DNA from: Comamonas sp009360615
Lineage (GTDB): Bacteria; Pseudomonadota; Gammaproteobacteria; Burkholderiales; Burkholderiaceae_C
DNA length: 64,000 nucleotides
Direction: 5' to 3' (one strand)
NCBI RefSeq assembly: GCF_035784015.1
Contig: NZ_JALKOW010000001.1
Both the position numbers and the translations under genes were made by a program. Positions within the stretch are counted from its first letter, which is position 1. The number at the start of each line of letters is the position of its first letter. This document shows, one piece after another, positions 26,562-34,803 of the stretch. A model generated the notes under the pieces. It worked only from the letters and a program-made list of their open reading frames with translations, had not been told where the DNA came from and made no database searches.

Positions 26562-26573
26562 GAACGGTCGTTC
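26562..26573. promoter_or_regulatory. Candidate TetR-type operator upstream of etfBA
   Basis: GAACG, 2-bp gap, CGTTC. The form is common for TetR-family regulators of acyl-CoA metabolism. It directly follows an AT-rich TAAAAT sequence that could be a -10 box. Confidence 0.35.
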
Positions 26574-26674
26574 GTTTTGTGCCTGTCCGCTTGTGAAGGC
26601 TGCTGCAGGGTTCTCCGGCAGATTGTCTGGAAAATTGTGCAGAGAGTGTTGCGGTGCCGCATAAAATGAATCCA

Positions 26675-26686
26675 GTTTACGTAAAC
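26675..26686. promoter_or_regulatory. Palindromic operator GTTTACGTAAAC upstream of etfB
   Basis: A perfect 12-bp palindrome 33 bp before the etfB start. It resembles operators of acyl-CoA and branched-chain amino acid degradation regulators (LiuR-type MerR proteins), from memory; the protein that binds is not in the window. Confidence 0.45.
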
Positions 26687-26718
26687 GTCAATGCAGTAAT
26701 CATTAAGGAGCCGCAGCA

Positions 26719-27468
26719 ATGAAGGTATTGGTCCCTGTCAAGCGCGTGGTGGACTACAACGTCAAGGTCCGCGTGAAGTCGGACGGCACGGGTGTGGACA
26801 TCGCCAACGTCAAGATGAGCATGAACCCCTTTGACGAAATCGCCGTCGAAGAAGCCGTGCGCCTGAAGGAAAAAGGCGTGGTCACCGAAGTCATCGCCGT
26901 CTCCTGCGGCGTGGCCCAGTGCCAGGAAACGCTGCGCACGGCCATGGCCATCGGTGCCGATCGCGGCATCCTGGTGGAGACCGATGTCGAGCTGCAGCCC
27001 CTGGCCGTGGCCAAGCTGCTCAAGGCCCTGGTGGACAAGGAGCAGCCGGCTCTGGTCATCTGCGGCAAGCAGGCCATCGACGACGATGCCAACCAGACCG
27101 GCCAGATGCTGGCGGCCCTGGCCGACCTGCCCCAGGCCACCTTCGCCTCCAAGGTCGAAGTCGCCGGCGACAAAGTGAATGTGACCCGTGAAGTCGACGG
27201 CGGCCTGGAGACCGTGGAGCTGTCCACGCCCGCCGTCATCACCACCGACCTGCGCCTGAACGAGCCCCGCTACGTCACCTTGCCCAACATCATGAAGGCC
27301 AAGAAAAAGCAGCTGGACACCTTCAAGCCCGAAGACCTGGGCGTGGACGTGACGCCTCGCCTGAAGACCGTGAAGGTCTCCGAGCCTGCCAAGCGCGGCG
27401 CTGGCGTCAAGGTGGCCGATGTGGCTGCGCTGGTCGACAAGCTGAAGAACGAAGCGAAGGTTATCTAA
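26719..27468 (+). CDS. etfB: Electron transfer flavoprotein beta subunit
   Basis: A 249-residue EtfB. It starts MKVLVPVKRVVDYNVKVRVK and carries the family motif NPFDEIAVEEAVRLKEKG and VICGKQAIDDDANQTGQMLA (the AMP-binding region). With EtfA it forms the flavoprotein that takes electrons from acyl-CoA dehydrogenases and passes them to ETF-quinone oxidoreductase. A TAAGGAG ribosome site precedes the ATG. The gap to etfA is filled by a GC-rich repeat. Two palindromic operators lie upstream. Confidence 0.97.
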   Translation: MKVLVPVKRVVDYNVKVRVKSDGTGVDIANVKMSMNPFDEIAVEEAVRLKEKGVVTEVIAVSCGVAQCQETLRTAMAIGADRGILVETDVELQPLAVAKLLKALVDKEQPALVICGKQAIDDDANQTGQMLAALADLPQATFASKVEVAGDKVNVTREVDGGLETVELSTPAVITTDLRLNEPRYVTLPNIMKAKKKQLDTFKPEDLGVDVTPRLKTVKVSEPAKRGAGVKVADVAALVDKLKNEAKVI

Positions 27469-27469
27469 G

Positions 27470-27600
27470 GCCCCCTGAGTCGCCTGCGGCGCCTTCCCCC
27501 CAAAGGGGGACGACGGCCTTGGCTGCGGGGCGGCCCTTGCTGGCCGTCCCTTGCCAGGCTGCGCTGCTGCCAAGGGCTGATGTCCTCTCTGGGACTTCGC
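27470..27600. repeat. GC-rich repeat element between etfB and etfA
   Basis: Contains CCCCC/GGGGG arms (27490s to 27510), a CGCCTGCGGCG palindrome near its start, and GGGGCGGCC (27526-) paired with GGCCGTCCC. It looks like the dispersed palindromic element found between genes in Comamonadaceae (memory of the CCCCCTGAG...CCAAGGGGG core). It may set the relative expression of etfB and etfA. Confidence 0.45.
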
Positions 27601-27629
27601 CAGAACGTAAAGAAATTTAGAGGTTGAAT

Positions 27630-28574
27630 ATGACTTCTCTCGTTATTGCAGAACACGACAACGCGTCGATCAAGACCGCGACCCTGAACACCGTGACGGC
27701 CGCCAAGGCCTGCGGCGGTGATGTGCATGTGCTGGTGGCCGGCGAAGGCGCAGCTGCTGCGGCCGCCGCTGCGGCCCAGATCGCCGGTGTCTCCAAGGTC
27801 ATCCACGCCGATGGTGCCAGCCTCAAGGACGGCCTGGCCGAGAACGTGGCGGCCCAGGTGCTGGCGATTGTGGGCAGTGGTGCCGGTCACTACAGCCACA
27901 TCCTGTTCCCCTCGACCGCGTCGGGCAAGAACGTGGCACCCCGCGTGGCCGCCAAGCTGGACGTGGCCCAGATCAGCGACATCACCAAGGTCGACTCCGC
28001 CGACACCTTCGAGCGTCCGATCTACGCGGGCAACGCCATTGCCACCGTGCAGTCCGCCGATGCCGTCAAGGTCATCACCGTGCGAACCACGGGCTTTGAC
28101 GCAGCGGCTGCCACAGGCGGCTCGGCGGCGGTGGAAACCGTGGCGGCGGTGGCCGACAGTGGCAAGAGCCGCTTTGTGGGTCGCGAAGTGACCAAGAGCG
28201 AGCGTCCCGAGCTGACGGCGGCCAAGATCATCGTCTCCGGCGGTCGCGCGCTGGGCTCGGCCGAGAAGTTCCAGGAAGTCATGTCGCCGCTGGCCGATAA
28301 GCTGGGTGCCGCCATCGGTGCCAGCCGCGCTGCTGTCGATGCGGGCTACGCCCCCAACGACCTGCAGGTGGGCCAGACCGGCAAGATCGTGGCGCCTCAG
28401 CTGTACATTGCCTGCGGCATCTCGGGAGCGATCCAGCATCTGGCGGGCATGAAGGACTCCAAGGTGATCGTGGCGATCAACAAGGACCCCGAGGCGCCGA
28501 TCTTCTCGGTGGCCGACTACGGTCTGGAAGCCGATCTATTCACCGCCGTGCCCGAGCTGGTCAAGGCGCTGTAA
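27630..28574 (+). CDS. etfA: Electron transfer flavoprotein alpha subunit
   Basis: A 314-residue EtfA. The C-terminal FAD-binding domain has YAPNDLQVGQTGKIVAPQLY and KVIVAINKDPEAPIFSVADY, the family signatures. The N-terminus is TSLVIAEHDNASIKTATLNT. It partners EtfB in electron transfer from dehydrogenases to the quinone pool. The ATG at 27630 has a GAGG ribosome-like site just upstream; an in-frame TTG two codons earlier is less likely. A strong terminator follows. Confidence 0.97.
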   Translation: MTSLVIAEHDNASIKTATLNTVTAAKACGGDVHVLVAGEGAAAAAAAAAQIAGVSKVIHADGASLKDGLAENVAAQVLAIVGSGAGHYSHILFPSTASGKNVAPRVAAKLDVAQISDITKVDSADTFERPIYAGNAIATVQSADAVKVITVRTTGFDAAAATGGSAAVETVAAVADSGKSRFVGREVTKSERPELTAAKIIVSGGRALGSAEKFQEVMSPLADKLGAAIGASRAAVDAGYAPNDLQVGQTGKIVAPQLYIACGISGAIQHLAGMKDSKVIVAINKDPEAPIFSVADYGLEADLFTAVPELVKAL

Positions 28575-28588
28575 TTTGGCGCACATCA

Positions 28589-28615
28589 AAAGAGGGGCTT
28601 CAAGCCCCTCTTTTT
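28589..28615 (+). terminator. Rho-independent terminator after etfA
   Basis: AGAGGGGC/GCCCCTCT hairpin with TTCAA loop and a T run, only 15 bp after the etfA stop. Confidence 0.8.
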
Positions 28616-28713
28616 CCATGAGCGTCTGGCTCGCCCAGACCGGGTCATCAACAATAATTCGGCAGCTGCATGGGCATTTCAGACCCACTGCATTGATGGA
28701 GAGGGAGACTCTG

Positions 28714-29844
28714 ATGAATCGCAAGCATTGGGTGTTGGCGCGCGCCGGTTTGGCCGCGTTGTGTGCGGGGGGCGCTTTGGTGGCGCAGGCCTGGACGGTG
28801 GGGCAGGTGGCCCCGATGTCGGGAGCTGAAGCCAGCCAGGGGCGGGCCTATGCGCAAGGCATGCGTCTGTACTTCGACCAGGTCAACAAGGCCGGTGGCG
28901 TGCAGGGCCAGCCTGTGGAACTGGCCGCGCTTGATGATCTGGGACATCCCGAAGAGACCGTGGCCAAGACGCGCAAGTTGCTGAGCGAGTCCAAGCCCGT
29001 GGTGCTGGCCGGCTATTTCGGCAACCGCAATCTCTCGGCCTTGCTGGAGAGCAAGTCTCTGGATGGTTCGCAGATTCCGCTGGTGGGCTACCAGAGCACC
29101 GACACCCGCGTTCTGGCGTCGCCCCTGATGTTCTCCACGCGCGCAGGACTTGTCGAACAGGTTGCAAAGATTTCCACCCACCTGGCCACTGTCGGCATCA
29201 CGCGCCTGGCCCTGGTGTTTGAGGAGCGCCCCGATGCCCAGGAGCTGACGGCCCTGGTCACCAAGGCCGTGAACCCCAGTGGAGCCAAGCTGGTGACGTC
29301 GGCCATGGTCAAGAGCCGAAGCGGGTCGGACAAGGCGGTGCAGGAGCTGCAGGCGTCCAAGGCTTCGCCCCAGGCCATCTTGCTGGTGGCTTCCAGTCCG
29401 GCCACGGCGGCATTTGTCGAAGCCTATCGCATGGAGGGCGGCACGGCCCAGATCTATGCCACGGCCGAGGCGGACATCGAACAGCTGGCCAAGCGCCTGC
29501 CTGTGGAGTACATGAGTGGCCTGTCGATCGCCCAGGTGGTACCCAGCCCTTACAAGGTCTCGGGCAAGCTCAACAAGGAGTTCCGCGATGCGACGATTGC
29601 TGCCGGCAAGTCGCTGGACGTGCCGGTGAGCTTTGCCATGATGGAAGGCTATGTGAATGCCAAGGTCATCGTGGAGGCCATGCGCCGCAGCCAGCCGGTA
29701 ACGCCTGAAAAGATGAGCGCCGCCCTGCGCGGACTGGAGTCTTTTGACCTGGGCGGCTACTGGGTGAACTTCAAGCCCGGGCAAGTGGGTTCCAAATATG
29801 TGGACCTGTCCATCGTCAACGCCGCAGGACGAGTGACGCAGTAA
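28714..29844 (+). CDS. ABC transporter substrate-binding protein, LivK-like (orphan)
   Basis: A 376-residue periplasmic protein: signal peptide (MNRKHWVLARAGLAALCAGG, cleavage after AQA) then a type 1 periplasmic binding fold beginning WTVGQVAPMSGAEASQGRAY. The body shows FEERPDAQELTALVTKAVNP and other family blocks. No permease or ATPase follows; a terminator closes it off. It may be a ligand partner for a receptor or a permease elsewhere. The ATG at 28714 has a GAGGGAG ribosome site. Confidence 0.85.
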   Translation: MNRKHWVLARAGLAALCAGGALVAQAWTVGQVAPMSGAEASQGRAYAQGMRLYFDQVNKAGGVQGQPVELAALDDLGHPEETVAKTRKLLSESKPVVLAGYFGNRNLSALLESKSLDGSQIPLVGYQSTDTRVLASPLMFSTRAGLVEQVAKISTHLATVGITRLALVFEERPDAQELTALVTKAVNPSGAKLVTSAMVKSRSGSDKAVQELQASKASPQAILLVASSPATAAFVEAYRMEGGTAQIYATAEADIEQLAKRLPVEYMSGLSIAQVVPSPYKVSGKLNKEFRDATIAAGKSLDVPVSFAMMEGYVNAKVIVEAMRRSQPVTPEKMSAALRGLESFDLGGYWVNFKPGQVGSKYVDLSIVNAAGRVTQ

Positions 29845-29850
29845 GAAACC

Positions 29851-29884
29851 AAGGCCTGACACGCATCGCGTTCAGGCCTTTTTT
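29851..29884 (+). terminator. Terminator of the orphan binding-protein gene
   Basis: AAGGCCTGA/TCAGGCCTT, 12-nt loop, then a T run. Confidence 0.85.
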
Positions 29885-30124
29885 GCAGCCACTTCCATCA
29901 CGATGATCCGCCGTGCAAAACAGATGCAGAAACTGTTGCCCAGGGGACAGGAGGTGGCGTAATGGCAGGCGAAACTGGCCATCGGCCAGTCGGACGAGGC
30001 CGCTGTCGGCACAGGAGTGCAAATAGTGGATCGTTCATCGAGCTGCTTCTGAAATAAGAGCTGTCAACGTATATAGAGCAAGCGCTACAGCCCTTTTACA
30101 TACAAAACGAAGAAGGAGACAACT

Positions 30125-31081
30125 ATGTCCAAGCTGCCACCCGTTCTTAAAAAGCTGGCTTTGCCTGTCATCGGCTCGCCGCTTTTCATCATCAGCAATC
30201 CCAAGCTTGTCATCGAGCAGTGCAAGGCCGGCATCGTCGGCTCCATGCCTTCGCTCAACGCCCGTCCCGCCGAGCAGCTGGAGGACTGGCTGGCCGAGAT
30301 CACCGAGACTTTGGCCGCCTGGGACAAGGCCCATCCCGACCGCCCTTCGGCACCATTTGCCATCAACCAGATCGTGCACAAGAGCAACGACCGGCTCGAG
30401 CACGACATGCAGGTCTGCGCCAAGTACAAGGTGCCCATCATCATCACCAGCCTGGGGGCACGCGAGGACGTGAACCAGGCGGTGCATGGCTGGGGGGGCG
30501 TGGTGCTGCACGACATCATCAACAACAAGTTCGCGCGCAAGGCCATTGAAAAAGGTGCGGATGGCCTGATTGCCGTGGCCGCTGGCGCAGGCGGCCATGC
30601 GGGTGTGAAGAGCCCGTTTGCCCTGGTGCAGGAAATTCGCCAATGGTTTGACGGCCCGCTGGCGCTGTCGGGCTCGATTGCCACAGGGGGGGCGGTTCTC
30701 GCAGCCCAGGCGATGGGGGCGGACTTTGCCTACATCGGCTCGGCCTTCATCGCCACGGACGAGGCGCGTGCCGTGCAAGCCTACAAGCAGGCGATCGTGG
30801 AGGGCAACTCCGACGATGTGGTCTACAGCAATCTGTTCACTGGAGTGCACGGAAATTATCTGGCGCCCTCGATTCGTGCGGCCGGTCTGGATCCGGACAA
30901 CCTGCCCGAGTCCGACCCCAGCAAGATGAATTTTGGCGGCGGTGCGCAAAAAGCCTGGAAGGACATCTGGGGCTGCGGCCAGGGCATCGGCGCCATCGAC
31001 AAGGTGCTGCCCACGGCCGAGTTGGTGGCCAGGCTCAAGCGTGAATATGCCCAAGCCCGGGCCAGCTTGCTGGCTGCCTGA
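30125..31081 (+). CDS. Nitronate monooxygenase family protein
   Basis: A 318-residue FMN TIM-barrel enzyme. LALPVIGSPLFIISNPKLVI opens the barrel, GSMPSLNARP follows, and GAGGHAGVKSPFALVQEIRQ is the phosphate-binding and active-site region. Such enzymes oxidise alkyl nitronates to carbonyl and nitrite, or act as NADH:quinone reductases. Substrate cannot be told from sequence. A GAAGGAG site precedes the ATG. A UUCG-type terminator follows, so it is monocistronic. Confidence 0.9.
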   Translation: MSKLPPVLKKLALPVIGSPLFIISNPKLVIEQCKAGIVGSMPSLNARPAEQLEDWLAEITETLAAWDKAHPDRPSAPFAINQIVHKSNDRLEHDMQVCAKYKVPIIITSLGAREDVNQAVHGWGGVVLHDIINNKFARKAIEKGADGLIAVAAGAGGHAGVKSPFALVQEIRQWFDGPLALSGSIATGGAVLAAQAMGADFAYIGSAFIATDEARAVQAYKQAIVEGNSDDVVYSNLFTGVHGNYLAPSIRAAGLDPDNLPESDPSKMNFGGGAQKAWKDIWGCGQGIGAIDKVLPTAELVARLKREYAQARASLLAA

Positions 31082-31106
31082 GGCGGATTCGCAATTTCCC
31101 CGTTCC

Positions 31107-31131
31107 AACGGCGTCTTCGGACGCCGTTTTT
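31107..31131 (+). terminator. Terminator with UUCG tetraloop
   Basis: AACGGCGTC/GACGCCGTT closed by TTCG, followed by a T run, right after the nitronate monooxygenase gene. Confidence 0.85.
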
Positions 31132-31146
31132 CATGGATCTGCTTGT

Positions 31147-31160
31147 TTGATGTTGCTCAA
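31147..31160 (+). promoter_or_regulatory. Candidate FNR/ANR box upstream of the cyd operon
   Basis: TTGAT-GTTG-CTCAA matches the TTGAT-N4-ATCAA consensus at nine of ten positions. It lies about 160 bp before cydD and would allow oxygen-responsive expression of cytochrome bd. The match is by eye only. Confidence 0.45.
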
Positions 31161-31320
31161 GTGCGACTGAATCAAGGGTAAACCCTTTGGAAATCGCTGC
31201 GGAGTTGATGGAAGTCAATGTAGGCCTGGTCCTGCAATTGGCTTTTGCAGATCAAGTCATGATGATTGTCAAAAGAAGAGTAGTATTCCGTTAATTTCAG
31301 TAAATACTGAAAATTAAGAA

Positions 31321-33051
31321 ATGCAGCAAGCACCCTCTTCCTCCACCGACCATCAGACCGATGCGATGCATGCGGTGCTGGCGAACGTCGTCCGTCGTCC
31401 CGGTGCGGGCGCGGTGTGGCAGGTCTTGGCCGGATTGCTCTGGCTGCCACAGGCTGCCTTGCTGGCCTGGGCGGTGCAGCTCATGGCCAACGGGCAGGGC
31501 GTGGCGGCTGTCTGGCCCATGGCGGCGGGCATGCTGTTGCTGGGTCTGTTGCGGGCCTGGGCAGAAGGTCATGGCGGCCTGCTGGCCAACCGGGCCGCGC
31601 GTATGCAGCTGAGCCGCCTGCGTGCCCTGGTGGTGCAGTCGCTGGCCCGCACATCGCCGCTGGACAAGAGCCGCCCTGCCTCGGGCCAGGCCGCCAGTGC
31701 CATGGTCGAGCAGGCCGAGGCCATCGTTCCCTGGCTGGCGCGCTATCAGAGCGCAATGTGGCGTGTGCGGCTGCTGCCTTTGGTGATTCTGGCGGCCGTG
31801 GCCTGGCAGTCATGGGTGGCGGCTCTGATCCTGACCGCGGCCGCACCGCTGATTCCGCTCTTCATGGCGATCGTGGGCTGGCGTGCCAAAGCGGCCGCAG
31901 AAGAGCAGATGCTGCAGCTGGGTCACATGAATGCCTTCCTGCTGGACCGTCTGCGCGGTCTGAGCACGCTGCGCGCCCTGCATGCCGTGGATCTGACAGC
32001 CCAGCGTCTGCGTGACCATGCCGAAGATCTGCGCGCCCGCACCATGCGCGTGCTGCGCATTGCGTTCCTGTCTTCTGCGGTGCTAGAGCTTTTCTCGGCG
32101 CTGGGCGTGGCCATGGTGGCCGTCTACATCGGCTTTCATCTGCTGGGTACGCTGAACTTCGGTGCCTGGGGCGACAAGCTCGGCCTGGGTCAGGCCATGT
32201 TCGTGCTGCTGCTGGCGCCGGCTTTTTTCGAGCCTTTGCGCGACCTTTCGGCTGTCTGGCATGACAGAGCCGCAGGCGAGGCAGCGTTGCATACCTTGCA
32301 GAACATGCAGACCCAGTCCGTGCAGATTGTGGGCGCGCAGCATGCTGCCGAAGCATTTTCGGTCAATCAGCGGCTATCGCATGGAAATCCTGTATCCGTA
32401 AGCGTCTGCGGGCTCGAGGTTCAGGCACCAGGCAGCGACTCCAGCCTCGCACCGCTGACTTTGCACATACAGGCTGGCGAACATGTGGCGCTGTGGAGTC
32501 CCAGCGGCAGCGGCAAGTCCGTATTGCTGGCGCAGATTGCCGGCCTTTTGCCGGTACAGCAAGGCCGCATCGAACTCGATCGACAGGTACTCGATGCCCG
32601 CAGCGCAACGCAGCTGCGACGGCGCATGGCCTGGCTGGGTCAACTGCCTCATGTCTTTGCCGGTTCGGTCGTGCGCAATATCGCGCTGGGGCGCAACTCC
32701 GTAGGGCCCGAACAGATTGCCCTGGCCACGCAGCGGGCGGCACTGGGTGAAGCCCTGGCGCACCGCCCCGGCACGAGCCTGGGTGAGGGGGGCGCAGGTC
32801 TTTCCGGAGGCGAGGTGGTGCGGCTGGCCCTGGCGCGCATGGCCGCTCAGACGGAGGCCGGCCTGCTGCTGGTGGACGAGCCTACTGCGCACCTGGACCC
32901 CGAGACAGCAGCCCAGATCACGCAGTCGCTGCGGCATCTGGCCAGGGGGCGCACCATGCTGGTCGCCACGCACGATGCGCAACTGGCCGCCGCCATGGAC
33001 CGCGTGATCGAGCTGCCGCAGCTGCAACGGGCGCAGGAGCCGCAGTCATGA
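31321..33051 (+). CDS. cydD: Thiol reductant ABC exporter subunit CydD
   Basis: A 576-residue half-transporter. The N-terminal two thirds hold six membrane segments. The ATPase domain has Walker A SPSGSGKSVLLAQ (lysine about residue 399), the ABC signature GLSGGEVVRLALARM and Walker B LLLVDEPTAHLDPE. CydDC exports glutathione/cysteine to the periplasm and is needed to assemble cytochrome bd. It overlaps cydC by four bases (ATGA), so the two are translated together. A candidate ANR box lies upstream. Confidence 0.95.
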   Translation: MQQAPSSSTDHQTDAMHAVLANVVRRPGAGAVWQVLAGLLWLPQAALLAWAVQLMANGQGVAAVWPMAAGMLLLGLLRAWAEGHGGLLANRAARMQLSRLRALVVQSLARTSPLDKSRPASGQAASAMVEQAEAIVPWLARYQSAMWRVRLLPLVILAAVAWQSWVAALILTAAAPLIPLFMAIVGWRAKAAAEEQMLQLGHMNAFLLDRLRGLSTLRALHAVDLTAQRLRDHAEDLRARTMRVLRIAFLSSAVLELFSALGVAMVAVYIGFHLLGTLNFGAWGDKLGLGQAMFVLLLAPAFFEPLRDLSAVWHDRAAGEAALHTLQNMQTQSVQIVGAQHAAEAFSVNQRLSHGNPVSVSVCGLEVQAPGSDSSLAPLTLHIQAGEHVALWSPSGSGKSVLLAQIAGLLPVQQGRIELDRQVLDARSATQLRRRMAWLGQLPHVFAGSVVRNIALGRNSVGPEQIALATQRAALGEALAHRPGTSLGEGGAGLSGGEVVRLALARMAAQTEAGLLLVDEPTAHLDPETAAQITQSLRHLARGRTMLVATHDAQLAAAMDRVIELPQLQRAQEPQS

Positions 33052-34772
33052 AGATGCGGGCCATTTCAATGCGCGAAATGCTTGAGCTGCTGGGCCGCAT
33101 GGCGCCGCGCAAGCTCTGGCTGGGCGGTGCCGCCCTGGCGGCACTCACGGTGCTGATGGGCATGGCCTTGCTGGGCCTGTCCGGCTGGTTCATCACGGCA
33201 ACGGCGCTGGCCGGTCTGGTGCCTGCCACGGCTCTGGTGTTCGATGTGTTCATGCCCTCGGCCGGCATCCGCCTTCTGGCCGTGGGCCGCACCGGTGCCC
33301 GCTATGCCGAGCGCCTGGTGACGCACGATGCCACGCTGGCCGTGCTGGCTGCGCTGCGCCAGAGACTGTTTGTGGCCTGGGCCCGTCCTCAGGCCGCCCG
33401 TCTGCTGCTGCAGCGCCCCGCTCGGCTGTTGCAGCGTCTGACGTCCGATGTGGATGCGCTGGACAATCTTTATCTGCGCCTGCTGGTGCCTGCTGTCGCG
33501 GCGCTGGGCGCGGCCTTGCTGGCCGCTCTGGCCTACGGAATGATGCGATGGTGGCTGGGCCTGTTGACCTTGGCGTGGCTGCTGCTGGCCGGCTGGGGCA
33601 TTGCCCTGTGGCATGGTTTGCGCAGCCGCAAGGCGGCCGTGCGCCGTGCCATGGCACTGGAGGCCATGCGTGCGCAGACCGTGGATCTGGTGGCCGGTCA
33701 GACCGAGCTGCTGATGGCTGGCCGATTGCCGGCGCAGGTACAGCAGGTGCTGCACAGCGATGTGCGCTGTGCCCGGGCCGATGAGCGGCTGTATCGATGT
33801 GAGGCGGCTGCCGCCAAGGCCTACGGTGCGGTGTCTGCCGTGACCTTGAGCGCATCCGTGCTGCTGATGGCCTGGCTGATGGAGCAGGGCCGCATCAATG
33901 CACCGGTGGCCGCGCTGGGGATCTTGCTCGCGCTGTCCGCGATGGAGCCCTTTGCCGCCCTGCGCAGAGGGGCAGAGCAGGCCGGGCGGACCTGGCTGGC
34001 GCTGCGCAGGCTGATTCCCGCACTCATGGACCAGGCCGAAGCGGCACAGAGCTCGCAGCCGTCCCTGTTGAGCTGGGCCGTCAGCCTGCGGTCTGTACGG
34101 CTTCGTCAAACGGGTCCTGTCGATCTGGATGTGCGCCAGGGCGAGCGCGTGGCGCTGATTGGCAGCAGCGGTGCCGGCAAGACCAGTCTGCTGCATCTGA
34201 TGGCGGGTGAGCAGTTGCCGGACGAAGGCGTGGTTCAGGCCCGCAGTTGCAGCTGGATGACGCAGAGAACCGAGCTTTTCCAGGACAGTCTGCGCGACAA
34301 CCTGAGGCTTGCCGATGCCGAGGCCGACGATGCGCAACTGTGGGATGCCCTGCAGGCTGCAGGTCTCGCAAGCGACGTCATGGCCCTGCCACAGGGGCTG
34401 GACACCATGCTGGGTGAGGGTGGCCTGGGACTGTCCGGTGGGCAGTCGCGCAGGCTGGCACTGGCCAGGCTGATGCTGAGCCCGGATTCGTGCTGGCTGC
34501 TCGACGAAGTCAGCGAGGGACTGGATGCCGCCACGGCCGCCGACGTGTTGCGCCGCCTGGCACAGGCTGCCGATAGCGGCGCGCGAACGCTGATTTTTGC
34601 CACGCACTGGCAGCGCGAGGCACGCCTCGCCGACCGCATCGTGTATTTGCAGGCAGGGCAGGTGAAAGCGCAGGCCCTGCGCGGCACACCTGAGTTCGAG
34701 CGCCTGATGGCGAGGCTGAGACCCGATGTCTTGGGTACTGCCGCACCACAGGGCGTGTGTTTTTCCGATTGA
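33048..34772 (+). CDS. cydC: Thiol reductant ABC exporter subunit CydC
   Basis: A 574-residue half-transporter partner of CydD. The membrane part starts with LAALTVLMGMALLGLSGWFI. Walker A is GSSGAGKTSLLHL (lysine about residue 378), the signature GLSGGQSRRLALARLM, and Walker B LLDEVSEGLDAAT. It is the second gene of the cyd operon and precedes cydA by about 30 bp, so the exporter and the oxidase are coordinately expressed. Length is normal. Confidence 0.95.
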   Translation: MKMRAISMREMLELLGRMAPRKLWLGGAALAALTVLMGMALLGLSGWFITATALAGLVPATALVFDVFMPSAGIRLLAVGRTGARYAERLVTHDATLAVLAALRQRLFVAWARPQAARLLLQRPARLLQRLTSDVDALDNLYLRLLVPAVAALGAALLAALAYGMMRWWLGLLTLAWLLLAGWGIALWHGLRSRKAAVRRAMALEAMRAQTVDLVAGQTELLMAGRLPAQVQQVLHSDVRCARADERLYRCEAAAAKAYGAVSAVTLSASVLLMAWLMEQGRINAPVAALGILLALSAMEPFAALRRGAEQAGRTWLALRRLIPALMDQAEAAQSSQPSLLSWAVSLRSVRLRQTGPVDLDVRQGERVALIGSSGAGKTSLLHLMAGEQLPDEGVVQARSCSWMTQRTELFQDSLRDNLRLADAEADDAQLWDALQAAGLASDVMALPQGLDTMLGEGGLGLSGGQSRRLALARLMLSPDSCWLLDEVSEGLDAATAADVLRRLAQAADSGARTLIFATHWQREARLADRIVYLQAGQVKAQALRGTPEFERLMARLRPDVLGTAAPQGVCFSD

Positions 34773-34803
34773 TTTTTGAAGTACCGAGAGAAAGGACCTG
34801 ACC

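Larger units (their letters stand above)
26351..26718. other. Intergenic control region upstream of etfBA
   Basis: About 370 bp without a gene. It contains two perfect palindromes, a GAACG-type site and a 12-bp GTTTACGTAAAC site, listed separately, and presumably the etfBA promoter. Candidate -10-like TAAAAT sequences are seen at 26556 and 26663, but no paired -35 is convincing. Confidence 0.55.

Noticed and set aside
26534..26719. 61-codon minus-strand open frame in the etfBA control region
   Set aside because: Covers both operator palindromes, has no ribosome site and no similarity.
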